Below are positions 15,807-20,384 of a stretch of 20,384 nucleotides of DNA, in pieces. Positions within the stretch are counted from its first letter, which is position 1. Each line of letters starts with the position of its first letter. A program made the position numbers and the translations under genes. Below the pieces are notes generated by a model. It saw only the letters and a program-made list of their open reading frames with translations. It was not told the origin of the DNA and searched no databases. Source of the DNA: a virus; the IMG/VR virus record IMGVR_UViG_3300037961_002640, positions 1 to 20,384 of that record; one strand, written 5' to 3'.

Positions 15807-17342
15807 ATGGCACTTACACAAATTAATAGTGACGGACTAGAAAACACAGGTGTATCCGCCGGTACTTATGGCAGCTCGTCTGCCATCCCGGCGATCACCG
15901 TTGATGCAAAGGGGCGGATTACTTCCGCCTCTACCAGCTCTATCAACATTGACAGCACTGCCATCACTAACGGCACGTCGAACGTCACAGTTACAGCAAA
16001 CGCAAATATTAACGTTGTTCGCAGTGGAACTACCCGTCTTTCTGTTAATGAGGCTGGTATTAACGTAACCGGCGACCTTGAGGTCAGTGGTACTGGCTAC
16101 GTTAGCCTTCCTGCTGGAACTACTGCAGAACGTCCGTCGAGCCCTTCAGCTGGCTATTTTCGGTACAACACAACACTAGGCTCGACTGAGTTTTACAACG
16201 GAACCAGTTGGACTGCTACAAATCTGATCCCAAGCGTTGATTCGGTTTCAGGTAATATCAATCAAGGGTCCGCCACAACCTTGTCAATTACGGCGACCAA
16301 CGCAACTGCTAGCATCACCGTTGTTTTCAAAGAGGGATCAACTGAGTTAGCAACTGTAAACAACGTTAGCGTCAGTAGCGGTTCTTATTCCGTAACCGTT
16401 CCTTCAGCTGTCTATAACCAGTCTGCTAACGATACAATCAGCATATCAATAAAGAACTCAGACGGAACTCCTTCTAGCAACAGTGTCTCTAAGACTGTTA
16501 CTGCGGTTCCATCAGGTGGCGACATTACAACCTCTGGTAACTACCGCATCCACACATTTCTTTCATCGTCGTCGTTTGTTGTGCCTAGCGGCCTGACTCT
16601 TACTAACGTCGAGTACCTCGTCATCGCTGGTGGCGGTGGTGGCGGAAGAAGTTCTTCAAACAGTGCAGGCGGTGGTGGAGCTGGAGGTTATCGATCCTCT
16701 GTCACAAGCGAATCGTCTGGCGGAGGCGCGTCTGCCGAATCTAAGTTGTCTTTAACAGCCGGCACTTACACCGTAACAGTTGGCGCTGGAGGTTCTGCTC
16801 GAAGTTCGGACAATGAAGGTGGTACGGGAAGTAATTCAGTTTTCGGAACAATTACTTCTAATGGTGGTGGTGGTGGAGCATATCAAGGCGGCAGCGGCGA
16901 CGGCCTCAGTGGTGGATCTGGTGGAGGGGCGTGTTATGGCAATAACAACGACGCCAATCCTGGTGGCTCGGGAACTAATGGTCAGGGATCCGATGGCGGC
17001 GATAAACCCGTCAGTGGTTTTGCCTCAGGGGCTGGCGGCGGTGGCGCTGGAGCTGCTGCTGGCAACGCCTCGAATAGCAACGTCGCTACAGCTGGCGGTG
17101 TAGGCGTTGATTCGTCCATCACTGGTTCTGCAGTGACCCGTGCAGGGGGCGGCGGTGGTGCTGTCTGCTGCGGTGGCGGCGGAGCATCTGGAGGTAGTGG
17201 CGGTGGCGGTGGCGGCAGTCACGGAGGGACTGCAACCTCTGGTACGGCCAACTCTGGAGGTGGCGGTGGCGGTGCATCCAACACCAGTGGTTCCAGTGGC
17301 GCTGGTGGTTCCGGCATCGTTATTGTCCGTTACCAACTCTGA
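15807..17342 (+). CDS. Accessory tail fibre with Ig-like segment and glycine-rich C-terminus (adhesin 2)
   Basis: 511 residues. The N-terminus (GVSAGTYGSSSAIPAITVDA followed by KGRITSAS) is the common phage fibre motif GTYG-x-x-x-x-IP-x-x-TVDA-x-GRIT. A second segment, GTTAERPSSPSAGYFRYNTT with STEFYNGTSW, is another familiar fibre unit. Residues about 143-235 look like an Ig-like beta domain (SGNINQGSATTLSITATN, VFKEGSTELATV, SGSYSVTVPSA). From residue about 240 comes a glycine-rich domain beginning FVVPSGLTLTNVEYLVIAGG and ending GAGGSGIVIVRYQL; this start and end are typical of a glycine-rich domain in marine phage fibres. It starts 8 bases after adhesin 1. No ribosome binding site is obvious. 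It is probably a host-recognition protein. Confidence 0.85.
   Translation: MALTQINSDGLENTGVSAGTYGSSSAIPAITVDAKGRITSASTSSINIDSTAITNGTSNVTVTANANINVVRSGTTRLSVNEAGINVTGDLEVSGTGYVSLPAGTTAERPSSPSAGYFRYNTTLGSTEFYNGTSWTATNLIPSVDSVSGNINQGSATTLSITATNATASITVVFKEGSTELATVNNVSVSSGSYSVTVPSAVYNQSANDTISISIKNSDGTPSSNSVSKTVTAVPSGGDITTSGNYRIHTFLSSSSFVVPSGLTLTNVEYLVIAGGGGGGRSSSNSAGGGGAGGYRSSVTSESSGGGASAESKLSLTAGTYTVTVGAGGSARSSDNEGGTGSNSVFGTITSNGGGGGAYQGGSGDGLSGGSGGGACYGNNNDANPGGSGTNGQGSDGGDKPVSGFASGAGGGGAGAAAGNASNSNVATAGGVGVDSSITGSAVTRAGGGGGAVCCGGGGASGGSGGGGGGSHGGTATSGTANSGGGGGGASNTSGSSGAGGSGIVIVRYQL
16624..17318 (+). repeat. GGN-rich low-complexity tract coding polyglycine
   Basis: Dense GGTGGC, GGCGGT and GGAGGT runs code for the glycine-rich domain of adhesin 2. 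Similar runs occur at 15004-15066 and 15410-15432 in adhesin 1. These repeats could recombine with each other or slip during replication. They also create long spurious open frames on both strands. Confidence 0.75.
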
Positions 17343-17350
17343 TACTAAAA

Positions 17351-17725
17351 ATGGCACATTTTGCAAAAGTAGTCAGCGGAGTCGTCGATCAAGTGATTGT
17401 CGCTGAGCCAGAATTTTTTAACACCTTTGTGGATTCATCTCCAGGTAAATGGATTCAAACCTCTTACAACACGAGAGGCGGAGTTCATTATGACCCTGAG
17501 ACTGGGGAGCCTTCCGCAGACCAGTCCAAAGCGTTGCGTAAAAACTACGCAGGAATTGGATTCAAATATGACGTACAACGCGATGCGTTTATTGAGCCTA
17601 AACCGTTTGAGTCTTGGACTTTGAACGAAACATCCTGTTTGTGGGAACCTCCAGTGGCTATGCCTAGCGAGGGCGAAGGTTATCAATGGAATGAAACCGA
17701 ACAAAGGTGGGAACAAACTGCATAA
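17351..17725 (+). CDS. Conserved cyanophage protein, probably virion-associated (MAHFAKV family)
   Basis: 124 residues: MAHFAKVVSGVVDQVIVAEP, then WIQTSYNTRGGVHYDPETGE, LRKNYAGIGFKYD, DAFIEPKPFESWTL and CLWEPPVAMPSEGEGYQWNE. I recognise this as a family found widely in marine phages next to fibre genes. It is rich in Trp, Tyr and acidic residues toward the C-terminus, with no signal peptide and no membrane helix. It starts 8 bases after adhesin 2. The function is not known to me. Its constant place after fibre genes suggests a tail or fibre part, or an assembly helper. Confidence 0.82.
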   Translation: MAHFAKVVSGVVDQVIVAEPEFFNTFVDSSPGKWIQTSYNTRGGVHYDPETGEPSADQSKALRKNYAGIGFKYDVQRDAFIEPKPFESWTLNETSCLWEPPVAMPSEGEGYQWNETEQRWEQTA

Positions 17726-17745
17726 ATAACGACACTTAAAAAACA

Positions 17746-17910
17746 ATGATCGCACTTATTCGTCCAATCCTTTTCTCTTTTATCAACTCTGATAAGGTCA
17801 AGCGCCTGATCGTAGACCTTCTTAAGAAACTGGCTGAGTCCACCGAAAATAGCCTCGACGATGAAGCAGCGGCTTTTATCGAACGCGGTCTCTTTGGTGA
17901 GGTTGAGTGA
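17746..17910 (+). CDS. Small conserved cyanophage protein, 54 residues, function unknown
   Basis: ATG at 17746, stop TGA 17908-17910. The protein reads MIALIRPILFSFINSDKVKR, then LIVDLLKKLAESTENSLDDE, then AAAFIERGLFGEVE. It has an N-terminal hydrophobic stretch (IALIRPILFSFI) and two short amphipathic helices. Peptides of this size beginning with a hydrophobic helix and a lysine-rich LLKKL segment are common in cyanophages after the fibre genes. Its stop overlaps the GTG of the next gene by 4 bases (GTGA), so the two are probably translated together. The hydrophobic N-terminus could touch the membrane, but it is short for a full transmembrane segment. Part of the likely lysis or envelope cassette by position only. 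Confidence 0.75.
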   Translation: MIALIRPILFSFINSDKVKRLIVDLLKKLAESTENSLDDEAAAFIERGLFGEVE

Positions 17911-18323
17911 GCTGGCCGGAGCCCCCAAAGCTTCCCTCTTTTGAGATCCCAGAGCACTACCCCTTACCCGGTCCAACTATCGAGGTGCCCGAAGCACAGC
18001 TTCCTAAGCATCCACCGCTGGTGGTGCCTCCAAGCGACCTTAGACCTCCTCCCGGCATAGAAGGTGAGGAGAAAGACGAGGCCCCAAAAGAAGAAAAGAC
18101 TGTTCCAAAGGAAACGCAGCTGATCGAGGTGCCCTTCACTGATGTGGAGGTGCCAATGCCTACCACCGAGATCATGACGGCTGCAGCCACCACCGCAGTG
18201 ATTAGCGTGGCAGCCACCCTTACTGCCACGTCCGTGTTTAAGTGGCTCGTCACCTTAATGAAGCCTGTGTTTAAACAGACATGGAACAAGCTAACGAAAA
18301 AGAAGCCCCCAAAAGCTTCTTAA
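17907..18323 (+). CDS. Proline-rich protein with one C-terminal membrane segment, function unknown
   Basis: 138 residues with a GTG start overlapping the previous stop (GTGA). Residues 1-50 hold 17 prolines (MSWPEPPKLPSFEIPEHYPL, PKHPPLVVPPSDLRPPPG), then comes a charged linker with EEKDEAPKEEK. Residues about 87-115 form one likely membrane segment (TAAATTAVISVAATLTATSV), followed by a cationic tail KLTKKKPPKAS. By the positive-inside rule the tail would be cytoplasmic and the extended proline-rich arm would be periplasmic. A rigid proline-rich arm crossing the periplasm recalls spanin-like or channel-scaffold proteins, but no family match is claimed. The next gene begins 43 bases before this stop. 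The frame choice is supported by the coupled starts on both sides. Confidence 0.7.
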   Translation: MSWPEPPKLPSFEIPEHYPLPGPTIEVPEAQLPKHPPLVVPPSDLRPPPGIEGEEKDEAPKEEKTVPKETQLIEVPFTDVEVPMPTTEIMTAAATTAVISVAATLTATSVFKWLVTLMKPVFKQTWNKLTKKKPPKAS

Positions 18324-18571
18324 AAAAGGTCAAGGAAAGCACTGACCACGAACTCCATATTCTTGGAACATTTGTTCGTCTTGGTGTTGTTGTGTGGAGT
18401 GGTTTTATCATCACTCTAAACTACGTTGATCTGCCCATGATAAAAAAAGGGCAAAGCGGTGGGGACATAACCTTCGTGGCCAGCGTCTTTACTGGGGCGC
18501 TTGCTACGTTCGGTTTGAATACATCAAATAGCAAACCAAGCTCTAGATCTCCTAAGAAGGAAGAACCATGA
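18281..18571 (+). CDS. Two-helix membrane protein, holin candidate (T7 gp17.5 position)
   Basis: 96 residues starting MEQANEKEAPKSFLKKVKES. A charged N-terminus is followed by membrane segment 1 (about 28-48, LGTFVRLGVVVWSGFIITLN) and segment 2 (about 62-80, DITFVASVFTGALATFGLNT), then a basic/acidic tail SKPSSRSPKKEEP. Small size, two helices and charged ends fit a class II-type holin, and the gene lies between the fibre and the small-terminase candidate, where T7 has its holin gp17.5 (67 residues). It overlaps the previous gene by 43 bases and the next by 4 (ATGA). No endolysin gene is recognisable nearby. Other small phage membrane proteins would look the same, so the function is an inference. 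Confidence 0.6.
   Translation: MEQANEKEAPKSFLKKVKESTDHELHILGTFVRLGVVVWSGFIITLNYVDLPMIKKGQSGGDITFVASVFTGALATFGLNTSNSKPSSRSPKKEEP
18557..18563 (+). promoter_or_regulatory. Ribosome binding site AAGGAAG
   Basis: AAGGAAG lies four bases before the ATG at 18568, inside the end of the holin-candidate gene. It supports the choice of that ATG for the exported protein. Confidence 0.5.
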
Positions 18572-18924
18572 AAAGTATTTTCTTTTTTCTCGCTTTGCTT
18601 ACAGCAGCTCCTGCTGCATTTAGTCAAGTTACTGCAGACTTTACTCAAGGAAGTATGCAGAGCACCACGACTACAACCGTGGATATTGACAGAACAATCT
18701 CTATCGAAACTGTAGGAGGAGAATACAAAAGTTGGAGCGGAACAAATGTAACCCCCAGTGGGGACATCTTGGACGCTGCTACAACCTACTCCGTGACCAA
18801 TGCTGGCGAGCAATTCCAGCTGGAGACCGTAGACAGAGCAGCCGGAGTCATCGAGACTCAGCTGATCGACGAGGTTATTACACAAAACTCTGTAACTACT
18901 TCGCTCTCGGTCTTCTCTCAGTAA
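18568..18924 (+). CDS. Exported protein, conserved in cyanophages, function unknown
   Basis: 118 residues. MKSIFFFLALLTAAPAAFSQ is a signal peptide with a likely type I cut after AAFS; there is no lipobox cysteine. The mature part is Thr/Ser/Val-rich beta sequence (TQGSMQSTTTTTVDIDRTIS, TNVTPSGDILDAATTYSVTN, FQLETVDRAAGVIETQLIDE) ending TTSLSVFSQ. I recognise this ending from cyanophage proteins located before the terminase genes. The ATG overlaps the preceding stop (ATGA), and AAGGAAG lies just upstream. The protein should act in the periplasm or outer envelope of the host, perhaps during lysis or exclusion (inference). Its 3' end overlaps another exported-protein frame. Confidence 0.75.
   Translation: MKSIFFFLALLTAAPAAFSQVTADFTQGSMQSTTTTTVDIDRTISIETVGGEYKSWSGTNVTPSGDILDAATTYSVTNAGEQFQLETVDRAAGVIETQLIDEVITQNSVTTSLSVFSQ
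18714..18722 (+). promoter_or_regulatory. Strong internal Shine-Dalgarno-like AGGAGGAGA
   Basis: AGGAGGAGA lies inside the preceding exported-protein gene, 10-12 bases before a TTG at 18732 that opens the frame of the next exported protein. It may start that frame, act as a pause site, or be chance, since it codes for VGGE in the first gene. See the finding on the missing start. Confidence 0.4.
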
Positions 18925-19382
18925 GCGGATTTCCGGCTCTAGCAGAAGATCCAAAGGTACAAAATACATCATCTCCGGTAGCAGCAGCTACGGGAAATGT
19001 TACTAATCAAGCGGTGCAATTTCAGAACAATGGAGCACCGTCTAGGCAATACTTTGCCCCTTCTAATAGCTGCAACGGGGCGACAATGCAGTTCTCCCCT
19101 TATTACATAGGCAGCGATACTATTCCATTCGAGACTGAAGGTTATGTTCGCTCCAACAATTTTGGAGCACAGATAAATTTCAGTGTGCCGTTGGATGGAT
19201 CTATGGTCGAGTTGTGTAAGTCTATTGCTCGTAGAAATGAGCAAAAGATGAGACTTGATTATGAGTTAGTAAGGGCGCTTCGATGTTCAGAATTACAAGC
19301 TAAGGGTTTCACTTTCCGTCCCGGAACAAGGATGGAAATCCTATGTAACGACATCGTACCTATCGTATCCGTAAATGATTGA
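18732..19382 (+). CDS. Second exported protein, conserved in cyanophages; start unresolved
   Basis: The believable protein begins near 18888 with a signal-peptide-like stretch LCNYFALGLLSVSGFPALA, followed by EDPKVQN, GNVTNQAVQFQNNGAPSRQ, SCNGATMQFSPYYIGS, INFSVPLDGSMVELCKSIAR, LDYELVRALRCSEL and ILCNDIVPIV. I recognise the NQAVQFQ, SCNGATM, FSVPLDG, LDYELVR and C-x-D-(V/I)(I/V)PIV-type pattern from cyanophage proteins. No ATG, GTG or TTG lies near this signal peptide. The only upstream in-frame start is the TTG at 18732, whose first 50 residues are Arg/Cys/Trp-rich and unlike a protein; the next in-frame start is GTG 19014, after the signal. Coordinates given are therefore the maximal frame. 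Its stop shares one base with the next ATG. Function unknown; envelope action is inferred. Confidence 0.65.
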   Translation: MERNKCNPQWGHLGRCYNLLRDQCWRAIPAGDRRQSSRSHRDSADRRGYYTKLCNYFALGLLSVSGFPALAEDPKVQNTSSPVAAATGNVTNQAVQFQNNGAPSRQYFAPSNSCNGATMQFSPYYIGSDTIPFETEGYVRSNNFGAQINFSVPLDGSMVELCKSIARRNEQKMRLDYELVRALRCSELQAKGFTFRPGTRMEILCNDIVPIVSVND

Positions 19383-19633
19383 TGGCTAACTCAAAAAAGA
19401 AAACCCACATGGGTACTGAAGAGCAGTTCGAGCTGCTCCACGGTCTTGTCACTTCCGAGTTCATTGCTCGGGTAAAAGGTGGTGAGGCTTCGACAGCTGA
19501 TCTTCGAGCTGCTGTTGAGTGGCTGAAAATCAACAACATCACGGGAGTTCCTGTTGAGGACAGTCCGCTGGCAGACCTGATGGGTCTGATCCCAGAACTC
19601 TCGTTCGACGACGTTCAACGTGAAGTCAAATGA
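19382..19633 (+). CDS. Probable terminase small subunit (T7 gp18-like)
   Basis: 83 residues starting MANSKKKTHMGTEEQFELLH. The ATG at 19382 shares its A with the preceding stop (TGATG); a TTG one codon upstream is less likely. The pattern is a basic start, a helix EQFELLHGLVTSEFIARVKG, then GEASTADLRAAVEWLKINNI, then PVEDSPLADLMGLIPELSFD and DVQREVK. Small terminases of T7-like phages have the same plan: a helix, a GEAS/A-x-DL turn, a second helix ending LK-x-NxI, and an acidic tail with SPL. T7 gp18 (89 residues) is nearly the same length. In the cell it would recognise phage DNA and regulate the large subunit during packaging. The order after the holin candidate and before an HNH gene supports the call. 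Confidence 0.75.
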   Translation: MANSKKKTHMGTEEQFELLHGLVTSEFIARVKGGEASTADLRAAVEWLKINNITGVPVEDSPLADLMGLIPELSFDDVQREVK

Positions 19634-19761
19634 GTCTCTACCGCAACATCAATAAGCGTAAGAAAGCAGGTACGTCCCGTTCTAAAAAGAACTCGACTAT
19701 CTCTCCTAAGGCTTACTCCAACATGAAGAAAGGGTTCCCTAAAAAGAAAGGTAAGAAGTAA
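19630..19761 (+). CDS. Small very basic protein, 43 residues, conserved in cyanophages
   Basis: ATG at 19630 overlaps the preceding stop (ATGA); its TAA shares an A with the next ATG (TAATG). The protein is MSLYRNINKRKKAGTSRSKK, then NSTISPKAYSNMKKGFPKKK, then GKK. Sixteen of 43 residues are Lys or Arg. I recognise this peptide family from cyanophages, where it precedes the next basic protein. It has no recognisable fold. The charge suggests binding to DNA, RNA or an acidic protein, and the setting among packaging genes makes DNA the first guess. The very tight coupling to both neighbours supports that it is really translated. Confidence 0.8.
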   Translation: MSLYRNINKRKKAGTSRSKKNSTISPKAYSNMKKGFPKKKGKK

Positions 19762-20045
19762 TGGCTCCACGTCGCTCCTCCAACCCTGGAAAAAGCGCAC
19801 GCTATTACGCAAAGAACCCTAAGGCTCGCGCAAAGAAAAACGCTGCACAGCGTAAGCGTAATAAGACTGACGCAAATAGGGCGTACAGATCCGAGCTAAA
19901 CGCTGAAAGACGGCGCAGGGGTGTGTACGGAAAAGGTGGTCCTGATATGTCTCACACCAAGTCAGGACGCATCGTTAAGGAATCACCAAAGAAAAACCGC
20001 GCCAGAAATGGACATGGCCGGAACGGACGTCTCAAAAAAGGCTGA
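19761..20045 (+). CDS. Basic protein, 94 residues, conserved in cyanophages, function unknown
   Basis: MAPRRSSNPGKSARYYAKNP, followed by KARAKKNAAQRKRNKT, AYRSELNAERRRRGVYGKGG, MSHTKSGRIV and NRARNGHGRNGRLKKG. Thirty-one of 94 residues are Lys or Arg. The pattern (YY-x-KN, a K/R helix, a YR-x-x-LN helix, G-x-YG, DxSH-x-KSG-x-IV, NRARNGHG) recurs in cyanophages, including T4-like ones, so it is conserved beyond T7-like phages. No cysteine, signal peptide or membrane segment is present. Aromatic and basic residues suggest nucleic-acid binding. It lies between the small-terminase candidate and an HNH gene, 3 bases before the latter. A role at packaging or at the capsid interior is an inference. 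Confidence 0.8.
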   Translation: MAPRRSSNPGKSARYYAKNPKARAKKNAAQRKRNKTDANRAYRSELNAERRRRGVYGKGGPDMSHTKSGRIVKESPKKNRARNGHGRNGRLKKG

Positions 20046-20048
20046 TTT

Positions 20049-20330
20049 ATGGACACGCCAAAGTCTCTCATGCACGAACTTCTCACCTTCCGTAGCGGTG
20101 ACGCTAAACGGATGTGGAGAGACCTGATCAAACAACGGGACGGTTACCGCTGCTCATACTGCGGTTCCACAGAAAACCTAACAATCGATCATGTGGTTCC
20201 CCAATGTAAGGGGGGACCGACAAATGCTGAGAACTGCAGAACGGCGTGTCTTGCCTGCAATCAAGCCAAGGGAAGCCTTTCCCTTGATGAATTCTTGACC
20301 ACTAATTTCTCGCAGCAGATTGCTGCTTAA
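20049..20330 (+). CDS. HNH endonuclease, packaging-associated
   Basis: 93 residues. The HNH core is visible: [20 protein letters not shown] with a zinc pair Cys35 and Cys38, catalytic-pair region Asp47-His48, [20 protein letters not shown] with Asn62, then a second zinc pair Cys67 and Cys70, followed by N-x-x-K (CNQAKGSLS). These are the expected elements of a beta-beta-alpha-metal nuclease. In many tailed phages an HNH protein next to the terminase genes is needed for, or stimulates, cutting of concatemers; in others it is a mobile homing nuclease. The gene starts 3 bases after its neighbour, is not flanked by repeats or an intron, and its base use looks like its surroundings, so the packaging role is preferred. 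Confidence 0.88.
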   Translation: MDTPKSLMHELLTFRSGDAKRMWRDLIKQRDGYRCSYCGSTENLTIDHVVPQCKGGPTNAENCRTACLACNQAKGSLSLDEFLTTNFSQQIAA

Positions 20331-20333
20331 ACA

Positions 20334-20384
20334 ATGCCTATCTCTAACGAGCGTAACTATCTGCTCAAGCCTGACCTGGCTCAC
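20334..20384 (+). CDS. Start of next gene (3' end outside window), possibly terminase large subunit
   Basis: An ATG at 20334, 3 bases after the HNH stop, opens a frame to the window edge: MPISNERNYLLKPDLAH, 17 codons. The T7 order (gp18, then gp19) and the HNH neighbour make the large terminase the first guess. Nothing in 17 residues can prove this. Confidence 0.4.
   Translation, partial: MPISNERNYLLKPDLAH

Noticed and set aside
15004-17318. Regular GGN repeats as a CRISPR array or variable-number repeat locus
   Set aside because: No constant repeat and spacer structure; the runs are in frame and explained by polyglycine coding.
17025-17366. Minus-strand Thr/Ala/Cys-rich frame opposite the glycine-rich adhesin
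   Set aside because: It is the complement of GGN codon runs, which always leaves such frames open.
17726-17745. Spacer after the MAHFAKV-family gene as a terminator or promoter
   Set aside because: Only about 20 A-rich bases, no inverted repeat, and no recognisable promoter sequence.
18732-18881. First 50 residues of the second exported-protein frame as true coding sequence
   Set aside because: Arg/Cys/Trp-rich composition reads as a shadow of the first exported protein, which is coherent in the other frame. Kept only as the maximal frame because no better start exists.
18421-18972. 183-codon minus-strand frame opposite the holin candidate and exported protein
   Set aside because: No start context, unlike-protein composition, and full overlap with coupled plus-strand genes.
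18568-19382. The two exported-protein genes as a nested Rz/Rz1 spanin pair
   Set aside because: The overlapping frames are suggestive, but the first lacks a membrane anchor and coiled coil, and neither shows a lipobox cysteine after its signal peptide.

Overview
The window looks like the late (virion structure and packaging) half of a T7-like podovirus that infects a marine picocyanobacterium. Every gene is on the + strand, spacers are only a few bases, and many stops and starts overlap. The order follows T7: tail nozzle (gp12-like), internal virion proteins (gp13, gp14, gp15 and gp16-like), tail fibre (gp17-like), a holin candidate in the 17.5 position, and a small-terminase candidate in the gp18 position. 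The cyanophage assignment rests on protein families I know mainly from cyanophages: the 124-residue proteins beginning MANPNIVNV and MAHFAKVVSG, the MSLYRNINKRKKAGTSRSKK basic peptide, and fibre modules such as ELNILDG, YHDGNNS and the GKAIAMAMIFG ending. Base composition near 50% G+C in most lines fits a Synechococcus host better than Prochlorococcus, but that is an inference.

Region by region: 1-1621 is the 3' part of the nozzle gene. 1584-10452 encodes the four ejected internal core proteins. 10458-14375 is a long mosaic tail fibre with a T7-type N-terminal anchor. 14383-17725 is an accessory fibre cassette with a small conserved protein, two glycine-rich adhesin-like proteins, and a second small conserved protein. 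17746-19382 is a tightly coupled cassette of membrane and secreted proteins: a 54-residue protein, a proline-rich protein with one membrane segment, a two-helix holin candidate, and two exported proteins. 19382-20384 holds the small-terminase candidate, two very basic small proteins, an HNH endonuclease, and the first codons of a further gene, possibly the large terminase.

How the genes work together: the nozzle and fibre form the external tail and recognise the host. The gp14/15/16-like proteins are expected to leave the capsid first and build a channel across the envelope. A lysozyme-like domain that could open the cell wall is visible at the C-terminus of the gp15-like protein and not at the N-terminus of the gp16-like protein as in T7. 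The 17746-19382 cassette probably acts at the host envelope late in infection. The last block serves DNA packaging.

The points most worth a second look are the relocated lysozyme domain, an exported-protein gene (about 18885-19382) with no usable start codon near its signal peptide, an AT-rich module in the tail fibre flanked by a direct repeat, and the two neighbouring glycine-rich adhesins. I saw no tRNA, CRISPR array, insertion sequence, integrase, convincing terminator or recognisable promoter. No stretch over 300 bases lacks a gene.
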